From positions 1 through 31,642 of the forward strand of contig JBCBGC010000095.1 of assembly GCA_038527215.1 (NCBI GenBank): a stretch of DNA of 31,642 nt, given 5' to 3'. This DNA is from JAWPMV01 sp038527215 (GTDB lineage: Bacteria; Bacteroidota; Bacteroidia; J057). Each line of letters starts with the position of its first letter. Position 1 is the first letter of the stretch. A program made the position numbers and the translations under genes. Shown piece after piece: positions 22,408 to 29,820 of the stretch. The notes beneath the pieces were generated by a model. That model saw nothing but the letters and a program-made list of their open reading frames with translations, was not told the origin of the DNA and did not search any database.

Positions 22408-23151
22408 TTACAGGGCAATTCCGATCGAAAAACCCGTCCGGACGATGGGCATAGCAAAGGAGCCCCGAAAGTTCAGGCCCTGGTTGGTGATGAAGTTGGG
22501 CAGTTCATCCACATTATAACTCACGTTCAACTCTTCCAGGATGCGGTTCAGGATGTCGGTATAGGTTTGTTCGGTAAAAGACTCGTCAAATATTTCCAGC
22601 CGGAAGGGCGCAAAGCCAAAACCTACCCCCGCATAAATGTCGAGGGCGATGCGGTCTCCAAACAGAAATTGGTAGCCAATACTGCCCGCTGGCCCGATCA
22701 CCTGTAGCGCAGCCGTAGCTTCCGTATCTATTTCCAGGCCTTGAATATTGGTTCGGTAAGGCAGCTTGATGGCGTGGCGGGAATAGCGCAAAGCAGCGTC
22801 CAGATGAAAGCCGCGAGGTGCCCCCAAAGATTTTATGGGATAAAACCGAATAAAAGGCGTTAGGGCCACTTTCTGATAGGTCCCGTCAAACACAAAATTA
22901 CTCGCATCAGGATTATCCAGGATGAGATTTTGCACAATCCCGCTGCCGGGAATGTTGCGACTAGGGGTAATGCCCACGCCCAGACCGATGGAAAACTGAT
23001 CGCTCAGCACCCCTTCATAGAAAACGTTTATATGCTGACTGGGCAGGTTGGGGATATTAATCTTAATCACCGAGCGCTGCGCCAAGGCAGTCTGCCCCAC
23101 CAGCAATAGGCCCATAAACAGGGGTAATATGGAATACTTCAAGGATTTCAT
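22408..23151 (-). CDS. outer-membrane beta-barrel protein, DUF3575-like
   Basis: A 247-residue protein with a signal peptide ending TALA before Q25. It is followed by repeated amphipathic strands (NVFYEGVLSDQFSIGLGVGI, VALTPFIRFYPI, GFHLDAALRYSRHAIKL, GPAGSIGYQFLF, IALDIYAGVGFGF). The pattern resembles the DUF3575 family of small Bacteroidota barrels. The end, MPIVRTGFSIGIAL, is also strand-like but lacks a terminal Phe. It is first in the same direction as the two EGF-like lipoprotein genes, separated by 115 bp and a hairpin. Surface role unknown; the barrel call is from the strand pattern. Confidence 0.78.
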   Translation of the reverse strand: MKSLKYSILPLFMGLLLVGQTALAQRSVIKINIPNLPSQHINVFYEGVLSDQFSIGLGVGITPSRNIPGSGIVQNLILDNPDASNFVFDGTYQKVALTPFIRFYPIKSLGAPRGFHLDAALRYSRHAIKLPYRTNIQGLEIDTEATAALQVIGPAGSIGYQFLFGDRIALDIYAGVGFGFAPFRLEIFDESFTEQTYTDILNRILEELNVSYNVDELPNFITNQGLNFRGSFAMPIVRTGFSIGIAL

Positions 23152-23340
23152 GAATAATGATTTTTGGTGTGTTGTCGTCAGGTAAATATACCATCATAAC
23201 GCAAAAGGCCTAAAGGGTAGACAAAATTGGTGGGGGGAATGTACAAGCGTGTCGGCAAAGGGGACAAATGCGTTAGGCAGCAGCTACGAATGCGCAAGAA
23301 ACGGGTTGGTTTGGGTCAAGAATGGCCCCAAATTGCTAAT

Positions 23341-24198
23341 ATGAAACATACAGACACCCTCAATTATCAGCGCATAGAAGCAGCCATCCATTATTTGGTT
23401 CTGCATGCTAAAGACCAGCCTAGCCTGGAAGAAGTTGCCGAGAAAGTTCATTTAAGCGCGTTTCATTTCCAGCGGCTGTTCACCGACTGGGCAGGCATCA
23501 GTCCCAAGGCCTTTTTACAATACCTCACTGCCCAGGCGCTAAAGGACCGTCTCCAGGAGGATGCAAACCTACAGGTCGCTGCTGAAGCGGTGGGGCTTTC
23601 CAGTTCCAGCCGGGTCCACGACCTGATGTTGAAAATGGAAGGGGTAACGCCGGATGCTTATCGAAAAATGGGGCAAAGCCTCCACATGCAATTTGGGTGG
23701 GCCGAAAGTCCTTTCGGTCTCACGCTGGTGGCCCAGGCAGAAAAAGGATTGTGTTGGCTGGCCTTCGTTCCCTCTGGTCAGGAAGCAGAAGCCTTGCAGG
23801 AGATGCAGGCTTACTGGGCAGGAGCGCATTGGGAAGAAGCTCCTGAGATGGCAGCTCAAAAAATCACAGAGATTTTTTCCACTCCGGATCAAGCCACCGC
23901 CCCCCTCAAACTGTGGTTGAAAGGCACGCAATTTCAACTCAAAGTCTGGGAGGCGCTTTTGAGGGTACCCTTCGGTGAACTCTGTACTTATCAGGATCTG
24001 GCTCAGGCCATCCATCAGCCAAAAGCCAGCCGAGCGGTAGGCAGTGCAGTGGGAAAAAACCATCTGGCTTACCTTATCCCCTGCCACCGGGTCATTCGGA
24101 AACAGGGTATATTGGGGCATTATCGGTGGGGCGCCCAGAAAAAGCCCATGATGTTGGGCTGGGAAGCTAATCAGGTGCAGCTCAAAGCAGCAACTTAA
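23341..24198 (+). CDS. AraC-type HTH / methylated-DNA-cysteine methyltransferase fusion
   Basis: A 285-residue fusion. Residues ~10-105 form an AraC-type DNA-binding region with two helix-turn-helices (SLEEVAEKVHLSAFHFQRLF and LQVAAEAVGLSSSSRVHDLML). Residues ~115-280 form an O6-methylguanine-DNA methyltransferase with the suicide Cys248 in IPCHRVI, the VPFGELCTYQDLA helix start and RAVGSAVGKNHL. It repairs O6-alkylguanine by transferring the alkyl group to itself. The E. coli Ada N-terminal zinc domain with the methyl-phosphotriester sensor is missing, so it is not called ada. This two-domain form is common in Bacteroidota. The ATG at 23341 removes 38 basic, non-conserved residues. Its 3' end overlaps the convergent LRR gene by 17 bp. 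Confidence 0.9.
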   Translation: MKHTDTLNYQRIEAAIHYLVLHAKDQPSLEEVAEKVHLSAFHFQRLFTDWAGISPKAFLQYLTAQALKDRLQEDANLQVAAEAVGLSSSSRVHDLMLKMEGVTPDAYRKMGQSLHMQFGWAESPFGLTLVAQAEKGLCWLAFVPSGQEAEALQEMQAYWAGAHWEEAPEMAAQKITEIFSTPDQATAPLKLWLKGTQFQLKVWEALLRVPFGELCTYQDLAQAIHQPKASRAVGSAVGKNHLAYLIPCHRVIRKQGILGHYRWGAQKKPMMLGWEANQVQLKAAT

Positions 24199-25144
24199 GA
24201 TGGGCAAAACGTGCCTTCAGAGCCGGAATCAGCTCTGCCTGCCAGGGATTATCCCGCAAGTCCAGCAATTCCAGTTTCGGTAGCTCCGGGAAATTCTCCA
24301 GATGCTTTAACTCATTCCCCCGTAAATTCAGCTTTTTGAGTGCCAACAAGCCTTGCAAATCCGGCAGGACCGGTAGGCCGTTTGCGCTCAGGTCCAGTTC
24401 TTCCAGCGTACGAAGCTGGTTCAGGCCCTCCAAAGCCTCCAATCTCATGGCCTTTTTCATGCTTAGGTTTTTCAGGTGGACAAAAGCCGGGAGGTGCAGC
24501 TTGCCCTGAAAGCGGTTGAGGGAAAGGTGAAGATGTTCTAGTTGGGGTAATCCTCCCAAACTCTCCAGGGCCTCGGCGCTGGTGAGGGTCAGGTGGAGCG
24601 CCCTTAGGCGTGGCAGGGCATGCAGAACTTGCCAATTGTCAATAAAAAGCCCTCTCACAAAAAGCGTATGTAATTGGGTCAGCGGCCTGAGGGCCTCCAA
24701 ATTACGCCAACGCCGATTTCCCGAAAGATTGAGCCACTGTAACTGAGGAAGGGGCGTCAACTGTAGGGTATCTGAAAGATAATTATGGGCCAGGTTCAAC
24801 CATCGTAGCTGCAGAAAACGCGTTTGAGGGGAAAAACTCTCCAACTCATTGTAGGACAAATTCAGGCTTTCCAGAGCCCTAAGGGCAGGAAAGTCCTCCA
24901 CATCGTAGAGGGCATTCTGGCTAAGGTTTAGCGTTTGCAGCATCGGTAACTTAGCCAGGGCAGGCAATTCCTCCAGGGCGTGCCCCGCGACCGAGAGCTC
25001 CTTTAGCTGGGAAAATCCTTCCATTTGGTCCAGCTTTTGCAACTTTTCCTGCTGAAAAGCCTCGGTTAGTTCATAGTCCAGGTCAAGTCCCTCCACAGCA
25101 TGAGGGGGGATGTCTTTCAGGAATTGATTTAATAAGTCTTTCAA
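24182..25144 (-). CDS. leucine-rich-repeat protein
   Basis: A 320-residue protein made almost entirely of leucine-rich repeats (roughly 11-12, ~22 residues each), for example LPMLQTLNLSQNALYDVEDF, LESLNLSYNELESF and LEELDLSANGLPVL. There is no signal peptide, so it is predicted cytoplasmic, and no catalytic domain is attached. LRR solenoids bind proteins; the partner is unknown. The only in-frame start that keeps the N-terminal cap is TTG at 25144; an in-frame stop lies just upstream and the next Met is about 40 residues in. The 3' end overlaps the methyltransferase gene by 17 bp on the opposite strand. Confidence 0.83.
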   Translation of the reverse strand: MKDLLNQFLKDIPPHAVEGLDLDYELTEAFQQEKLQKLDQMEGFSQLKELSVAGHALEELPALAKLPMLQTLNLSQNALYDVEDFPALRALESLNLSYNELESFSPQTRFLQLRWLNLAHNYLSDTLQLTPLPQLQWLNLSGNRRWRNLEALRPLTQLHTLFVRGLFIDNWQVLHALPRLRALHLTLTSAEALESLGGLPQLEHLHLSLNRFQGKLHLPAFVHLKNLSMKKAMRLEALEGLNQLRTLEELDLSANGLPVLPDLQGLLALKKLNLRGNELKHLENFPELPKLELLDLRDNPWQAELIPALKARFAHLKLLL

Positions 25145-25223
25145 CCTTTTGTTCTTTCTTTGTATCTTTTACCAGCAAGGAAAGGAATTTCCCCTACAAT
25201 CAAAATTTCAGTCTCCGTCACAT

Positions 25224-25607
25224 ATGAAAAGTAAGAAACCAGAAAACCCCTTCGAGATCGTAGAAGTTGAAGTCTTTGACGATGACTTTGAGGCGGCGAG
25301 TCAGGACAGTGGCTTTGATTCGGAGGCTGCCGTAAGCATACCTAATCAGGAGCGTTCCTACGAAGAGGGCTATGAGGATGAGCAAAGCTATCAGCGTCGA
25401 CGTCGGCGTCGCTCAGCCCCCGTCACCCGCAAAACCCGCAAGAATAAATATGGTTGGGCTTTCTTTGTGAGCAGCATGTTTATTGGGGTAGGCCTTACTG
25501 CTTCCATGGGGCATCCCTTACCTTTATTCCTGGGTATGGGCGTAGGCTTTTTGTTTTTCGTAGATCCCATCTATGAAAAAGTGATGGAGAAAATCGAGAA
25601 TCTCTAA
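25224..25607 (+). CDS. small membrane protein with acidic and poly-arginine segments
   Basis: A 127-residue protein. The N-terminal half is highly acidic (EIVEVEVFDDDFEAAS and similar), then QRRRRRRSAP is a strongly basic patch, and the C-terminal third has two hydrophobic segments (WAFFVSSMFIGVGLTAS and LPLFLGMGVGFLFFVDPIY) likely forming a membrane hairpin. The ATG at 25224 is chosen over an in-frame start at 25149 whose extra residues are not protein-like. The gene diverges from the LRR gene. No known family is recognised, and function is not assigned. Confidence 0.7.
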   Translation: MKSKKPENPFEIVEVEVFDDDFEAASQDSGFDSEAAVSIPNQERSYEEGYEDEQSYQRRRRRRSAPVTRKTRKNKYGWAFFVSSMFIGVGLTASMGHPLPLFLGMGVGFLFFVDPIYEKVMEKIENL

Positions 25608-25654
25608 CCCAAGACTTTTCTTTGTACTGATATCTCCCGGAAAGACGTATATTC

Positions 25655-25675
25655 GCAGGGTTTTAATCACCCTGC
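25655..25675. promoter_or_regulatory. inverted repeat immediately before the fabG start
   Basis: GCAGGGT (25655-25661) and ACCCTGC (25669-25675) form a perfect 7-bp inverted repeat with a 7-base spacer, ending one base before the ATG at 25677. A -7-like TATATTCG at 25648-25655 touches its left arm. It could be an operator across the transcription start or, if transcribed, a hairpin covering the ribosome-binding region. Confidence 0.45.
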
Positions 25676-25676
25676 T

Positions 25677-26426
25677 ATGAAACTACTTGACGGAAAAATC
25701 ACCCTGGTTACAGGGGCCACTCGTGGGATCGGCCGGTCCATTGCCCTGGCGTATGCAGCCCAGGGAGCTACGGTTACTTTTACCTATCGCTCATCAGTTG
25801 AGAAAGCTCAATCTTTAGAAGAAGAATTGACCGCCCTGGGCGTGGAAGCCAAGGGTTTTCAGTCCGATGCGGCTGATTTTGCCTCCACCCAGCAGGTTAT
25901 TGAGCAAATTCTCGAAACCTATGGTCAACTTGACGTCATCGTCAATAACGCAGGAATCACCAAGGACAACCTCCTGCTCCGGATGAATGAGGAGCAGTGG
26001 GATCAAGTGATCAAGACCAACCTGGATTCCGTATTCTATACCACTAAATCCGCCCTCCGCGCCATGATGAAAAAGCGCTCGGGCTGTATCATCAATATTA
26101 GTTCTGTCGTAGGGCTCCAGGGCAACGCTGGCCAGGCCAACTATGCTGCTTCCAAAGCAGGCATGATCGGCTTTACCAAGTCTATTGCTAAGGAAGTCGG
26201 CAGTCGTAACATCCGCGCAAACGTGGTAGCTCCAGGCTTTATCGCTACGGAAATGACCGATGCGCTGCCCGAGAAAGAATTGGAGACTTGGTTACAGGGC
26301 ATCCCTTTGAAGCGCGCGGGCAAACCGGAAGAAGTAGCGGATCTTTGCGTGTTCCTGGCTTCAGATATGGCCTCTTACATCACCGGACAGGTTTTCAACG
26401 TGGACGGAGGCATGGTCATGGCCTAA
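25677..26426 (+). CDS. fabG: 3-oxoacyl-[acyl-carrier-protein] reductase
   Basis: A 249-residue short-chain dehydrogenase that reduces 3-oxoacyl-ACP with NADPH in fatty-acid elongation. Visible motifs are the cofactor loop TGATRGIG (12-19), NNAG (90-93), and the catalytic Ser143, Tyr156 and Lys160 in NISSVVG and YAASK. Also present are the conserved NIRANVVAPGFIATEMT and the C-terminal ITGQVFNVDGGMVM. Length and motif set match FabG; SDR paralogues can look similar, but the end and mid-region favour FabG. No other fab gene is adjacent. An inverted repeat sits directly before the start and may regulate it. Confidence 0.92.
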   Translation: MKLLDGKITLVTGATRGIGRSIALAYAAQGATVTFTYRSSVEKAQSLEEELTALGVEAKGFQSDAADFASTQQVIEQILETYGQLDVIVNNAGITKDNLLLRMNEEQWDQVIKTNLDSVFYTTKSALRAMMKKRSGCIINISSVVGLQGNAGQANYAASKAGMIGFTKSIAKEVGSRNIRANVVAPGFIATEMTDALPEKELETWLQGIPLKRAGKPEEVADLCVFLASDMASYITGQVFNVDGGMVMA

Positions 26427-26578
26427 ACTTTGCCGGGCTTTTTAGGGTAGTGGCCGAAAAAAGCAGGGGAAATTGCGACTTCAGCATCTCGTAACGGTAT
26501 TTTCCGTAAGTTTAAGCGTATGCTTCGGAAAGGAGGATTCTTGTGCGCTCCTTTCATCCCCAAATGGTAGTGGAGTAC

Positions 26579-28723
26579 ATGGATCTTAGTTTTGCTTATT
26601 CTCCTTTTCTCATTTTCCTGATTGTAGCGGCAGCAGCAGCTATTAGTTATTGGATGTACCGGCAAAGTCAGGCTTTGCTCCCTCCCTTGACGCGCTGGCT
26701 CCTGACGATCTTTCGCTTCGTGGTGCTGACCCTGATTGGCATCTTATTGCTACAACCAACCCTCGTCTTTAAACAAAGCATTGCCTATCCTCCCATCATT
26801 GCTCTCCTGCAAGACAATACAGAAAGCCTGGTGGTACAGCGGGATTCGCAATTTGTGAGGGAAGCCTATCCGCAACTATTAAAGGATTTTCAGGCCGCTT
26901 TTGGGGATGAAGACATACAGGTAGATACCTACACCTTCAGCGATGGGCTGGCATCCGGAGAGCTGGATTCGCTGACTTTTGACCAAACCGGGACCAACCT
27001 GGGCCAATCTCTTCGAAGCCTGGACCGCCTCTATCAAAATCAGCATCTCAAAGGCGTAGTCTTGCTTTCAGATGGCATTTCCACCGCCGGAATTAACCCA
27101 ATTTATGCCATAGAAGGCAGCAGCACCCCTATCCATACCGTCCTGATTGGAGATACGACCGTTCAGCAAGACGTGCAGATCAGAGAGGTGTTGTTCAATG
27201 AAATTGCCTACCTGAAAAATGAAATGCCCATCCGGGTCAACGTTCAGGCCACCGGTTACGACCAGGCCAATGTAGTAGTTACCCTTCGGGATGAGGAGAA
27301 AGTGCTGGCCCGTGAGAACCTCCGACTAGGCAGGAACCAAACCCAAGGCCGGGTCGATTTTTTTGTAGAACCCCAGGAAGCGGGGCAGCAATCTTACCAA
27401 ATCAGTGTCAGTAGGCTGGAGGACGAAATCAGTTACCGGAATAACTATCGCCGGATTTTTGTCAATGTCCTGGAGACCCGGGTAAAAATCGCCGTGTTTG
27501 CCGGCGCGCCCCACCCAGACCTGGGAGCCTTACGTAAGGCTTTTGAGCGAGAGGATAGCTATGAGGTTTCTGAATTTATCCTAAGAGATAATCAGACCTA
27601 CTATGACAATCCGAACAACTTCAACCTCGAAGACTTCGATCTCTTTATCCTGCATAATTTCCCTCATTCCAGTGCCGATCAGGCCATGGTAGCGAAATTG
27701 GTAGAGGAGATCAATACGAATAAAAAACCCGTCATCTTCATGGTGGGGATGTTTGCCGATATGCGGACCATGCAGCCGCTCTACCCTTATATGGCACTGA
27801 GTCCTACCAGTTTCAATCCCCGCTCTCAGGAAGTGATCCTGAACTTTAAGCGGGATTATCGCAATCACTCCACCTTTACCTTTGCGGATAGCTGGATCCA
27901 GTGGGTGAATACTTCTCCGCCCATGTTCCGCAACCAGTCCATCTGGAAAGCGAAACCAACCGCGGAAGTTTTTGCCACAGTCAAAATCAAGAACATTCCC
28001 CTCAACTATCCTTCTTATGCCCTCCAGAGTCATTTGGGAAGGAAAAATATGGTGTTGATTGGGGAGAATTTCTGGCGCATGCGGGCCCACGCCTATACGG
28101 AAAATGGCGATTTTGAGTCCTTCGACGCCTGGCTGTTCAACAACATTAAGTGGCTGATTGTCTCCGATGATAAGCGGAAATTCAAAGTAAATCCGACCAA
28201 AAGGCTCTTTGTAGGCAGCGATCCCGTCTCTTTTACCGGGCAGGCCTATGATGACAGTTACAATCCGCTCAGCGGAGTCGACATCAAACTCAGCCTTAAA
28301 GGTCCAGATCAAAAGGAAACCGATTATTACCTAAACGAGTCCGGACAGGGACGATACTTCCTGGAAGTGGGAACCTTGCCAGAGGGCACCTATTCTTTTC
28401 AGGCGGTAGGCCGAAAAAATGAAACCCGGGTAGGGGAAGACAGGGGGCAGTTCTCAGTGGGGGAATCCAATATTGAGCATTTACAACTCCAGGCCGACCG
28501 GGAGTTATTGGAACAAATCGCCTTGCGGACAGAAGGCAGCTTCCAATATGCCCGCGACTTACCCGCCCTGGCTGAAGCCCTGAAAACCCGGCCCGATATG
28601 AAGCCGAAACTAGATAGCCAACGGACCCGCTCTCCTTTTCACCATTTTGGTTGGTTATTGCTGCTATTCCTCCTCCTCTTGTCGGTGGAATGGGTGATCC
28701 GAAAATGGTACAGCATGATTTAG
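26579..28723 (+). CDS. large membrane-anchored protein with VWA-like and class I glutamine amidotransferase-like regions
   Basis: A 714-residue protein of a Bacteroidota/Planctomycetes-type membrane family of unknown role. Two N-terminal helices (about residues 5-25 and 35-58) precede a VWA-like region with LQDNTESL and GVVLLSDGISTAG. A beta-sandwich stretch follows, then a flavodoxin/amidotransferase-like segment beginning VKIAVFAGAPHPDLGALRKAF. The C-terminus has another beta-rich region and a final helix (GWLLLLFLLLLSVEWVI), leaving a short basic tail. The first VWA metal motif is LQDNTES rather than the canonical DxSxS, so metal binding may be lost. ATG at 26579 is preferred; GTG at 26543, preceded by AAGGAGG, and ATG at 26564 are alternatives. 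Its stop overlaps the next gene's by four bases. Confidence 0.78.
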   Translation: MDLSFAYSPFLIFLIVAAAAAISYWMYRQSQALLPPLTRWLLTIFRFVVLTLIGILLLQPTLVFKQSIAYPPIIALLQDNTESLVVQRDSQFVREAYPQLLKDFQAAFGDEDIQVDTYTFSDGLASGELDSLTFDQTGTNLGQSLRSLDRLYQNQHLKGVVLLSDGISTAGINPIYAIEGSSTPIHTVLIGDTTVQQDVQIREVLFNEIAYLKNEMPIRVNVQATGYDQANVVVTLRDEEKVLARENLRLGRNQTQGRVDFFVEPQEAGQQSYQISVSRLEDEISYRNNYRRIFVNVLETRVKIAVFAGAPHPDLGALRKAFEREDSYEVSEFILRDNQTYYDNPNNFNLEDFDLFILHNFPHSSADQAMVAKLVEEINTNKKPVIFMVGMFADMRTMQPLYPYMALSPTSFNPRSQEVILNFKRDYRNHSTFTFADSWIQWVNTSPPMFRNQSIWKAKPTAEVFATVKIKNIPLNYPSYALQSHLGRKNMVLIGENFWRMRAHAYTENGDFESFDAWLFNNIKWLIVSDDKRKFKVNPTKRLFVGSDPVSFTGQAYDDSYNPLSGVDIKLSLKGPDQKETDYYLNESGQGRYFLEVGTLPEGTYSFQAVGRKNETRVGEDRGQFSVGESNIEHLQLQADRELLEQIALRTEGSFQYARDLPALAEALKTRPDMKPKLDSQRTRSPFHHFGWLLLLFLLLLSVEWVIRKWYSMI

Positions 28724-29784
28724 GGTAAGAGGGCCAGCTTGTCCTGAAATCCTAAGAGGGCAGGCCCTCCTCCCGTATGAACGACCAAGATGTTCCCACG
28801 TAGCTCATGGCGAGCCGCTTGATGCCGGGCCGTCAGCAATAATTTCCCCGTATAAACCGGATCTACAAAAAAGCCTTCTTCCCGTGCAATGCTGCGGCAA
28901 GCTTGGAGCACTTCCTGGTTCACTTTTCCGAAAGCCGGAGCGATCACAGAGTGATAGAGGCTGGGGGCTTGGTAGGCGGGTTGGGACCCCAGCCAGGCTT
29001 CCCACCATTGAGAAAAAATCTCCATCCGCGCCTGAAAGTAGGCTTCATCCTCTGCCATCATGACGACGTGAACCTGAGCCGATATCCCTAGCCAGGCTAA
29101 TCCCAGAACCAAGGCACCAGCGGTCAGGGCCGTGCCTGAATCAATAAACACATGATCGAACGCCAAGCCGGATGCCTGTTGATTGCGCCAGATATCCAGG
29201 GCCAGGCTAGCCGCTCCCGGCAGCGCGGGGGCACAACTGCCTCCTTCGGGTACCACATAGGTTTCCGCAGGAAGTTGTTGCCGAACCCAGCTTTCCGCCT
29301 CCGCCCATGTATCCACCTGAATTTCCTGCCAGGTTTCTACCGGATGAAGCAAGCTTAACAGCAGCGCATTCCCTTTCAAGGGGGAGATGGCTTTGCGTTT
29401 GACAAAAATCTCTGATGAGATTTTTCTTTCCTTCAGGAGTTGGCTGAAGCTATATAAATGATTGGAATAGGCCCCTCCGATCAGGGCCACTTCGCGGTAG
29501 CCCGCTTGTTCCAGCCAGGGGAGAAGCGAGGCATACTTGCGCCTTTTACATCCGGATATCCCAAAACCAGATTCATCTTCTCTTTTGATCCACCATTGTG
29601 GCCCTTTCTCTGGTCCTGCTTGGAGGCGGTGGACCCGACTGGTTGACAAAAGGGCTGCATCGCAGCCGGAAGCTATGGCTTCCTGAAATAATTTAAGTGA
29701 TGAAGCTTGCAAGTCGGGGCTTGTTTCGGGCCGTAGAAAGGTAAAGTTAGGCAATTCCCTCTTGAGATTGCTTTGACCCTCCAA
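28720..29784 (-). CDS. PLP-dependent enzyme, ACC deaminase/D-cysteine desulfhydrase family
   Basis: A 354-residue fold-type II PLP enzyme. The cofactor lysine should be Lys80 in GISGCKRRKYASLL, aligned with the GNKxRKxxxL motif of ACC deaminases. IGGAYSNHLYSFSQL matches the GGxxSNH motif, and the DSGTALTAGALVLGLAW and VHTGGGPALLGF segments match the phosphate-binding and C-terminal glycine regions. FVDPVYTGKLL is the substrate-side motif. Members deaminate ACC or desulfurate D-cysteine; which one cannot be decided here, and the usual Asn before the Lys is Cys79. There is no ATG near the N-terminus: TTG at 29784 is the likely start, with another TTG 10 codons later. It diverges from glmM. Confidence 0.8.
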   Translation of the reverse strand: MEGQSNLKRELPNFTFLRPETSPDLQASSLKLFQEAIASGCDAALLSTSRVHRLQAGPEKGPQWWIKREDESGFGISGCKRRKYASLLPWLEQAGYREVALIGGAYSNHLYSFSQLLKERKISSEIFVKRKAISPLKGNALLLSLLHPVETWQEIQVDTWAEAESWVRQQLPAETYVVPEGGSCAPALPGAASLALDIWRNQQASGLAFDHVFIDSGTALTAGALVLGLAWLGISAQVHVVMMAEDEAYFQARMEIFSQWWEAWLGSQPAYQAPSLYHSVIAPAFGKVNQEVLQACRSIAREEGFFVDPVYTGKLLLTARHQAARHELRGNILVVHTGGGPALLGFQDKLALLP

Positions 29785-29799
29785 TTTTGTCTATCTTTA
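29772..29799 (+). promoter_or_regulatory. possible promoter for glmM
   Basis: TTTG at 29772-29775 is followed after 16 bases by TATCTTTA (29792-29799), close to TAnnTTTG. The ATG at 29821 is 21 bases downstream. The -33 element overlaps the N-terminal codons of the divergent PLP-enzyme gene. Confidence 0.4.
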
Positions 29800-29820
29800 T
29801 CGCCGTTAGCGGTATAACTT

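Noticed and set aside
22293..22457. N-terminal extension of EGF-like lipoprotein 2
   Set aside because: The extension precedes the signal peptide and overlaps the upstream gene's coding end; the ATG at 22292 gives a proper lipoprotein signal.
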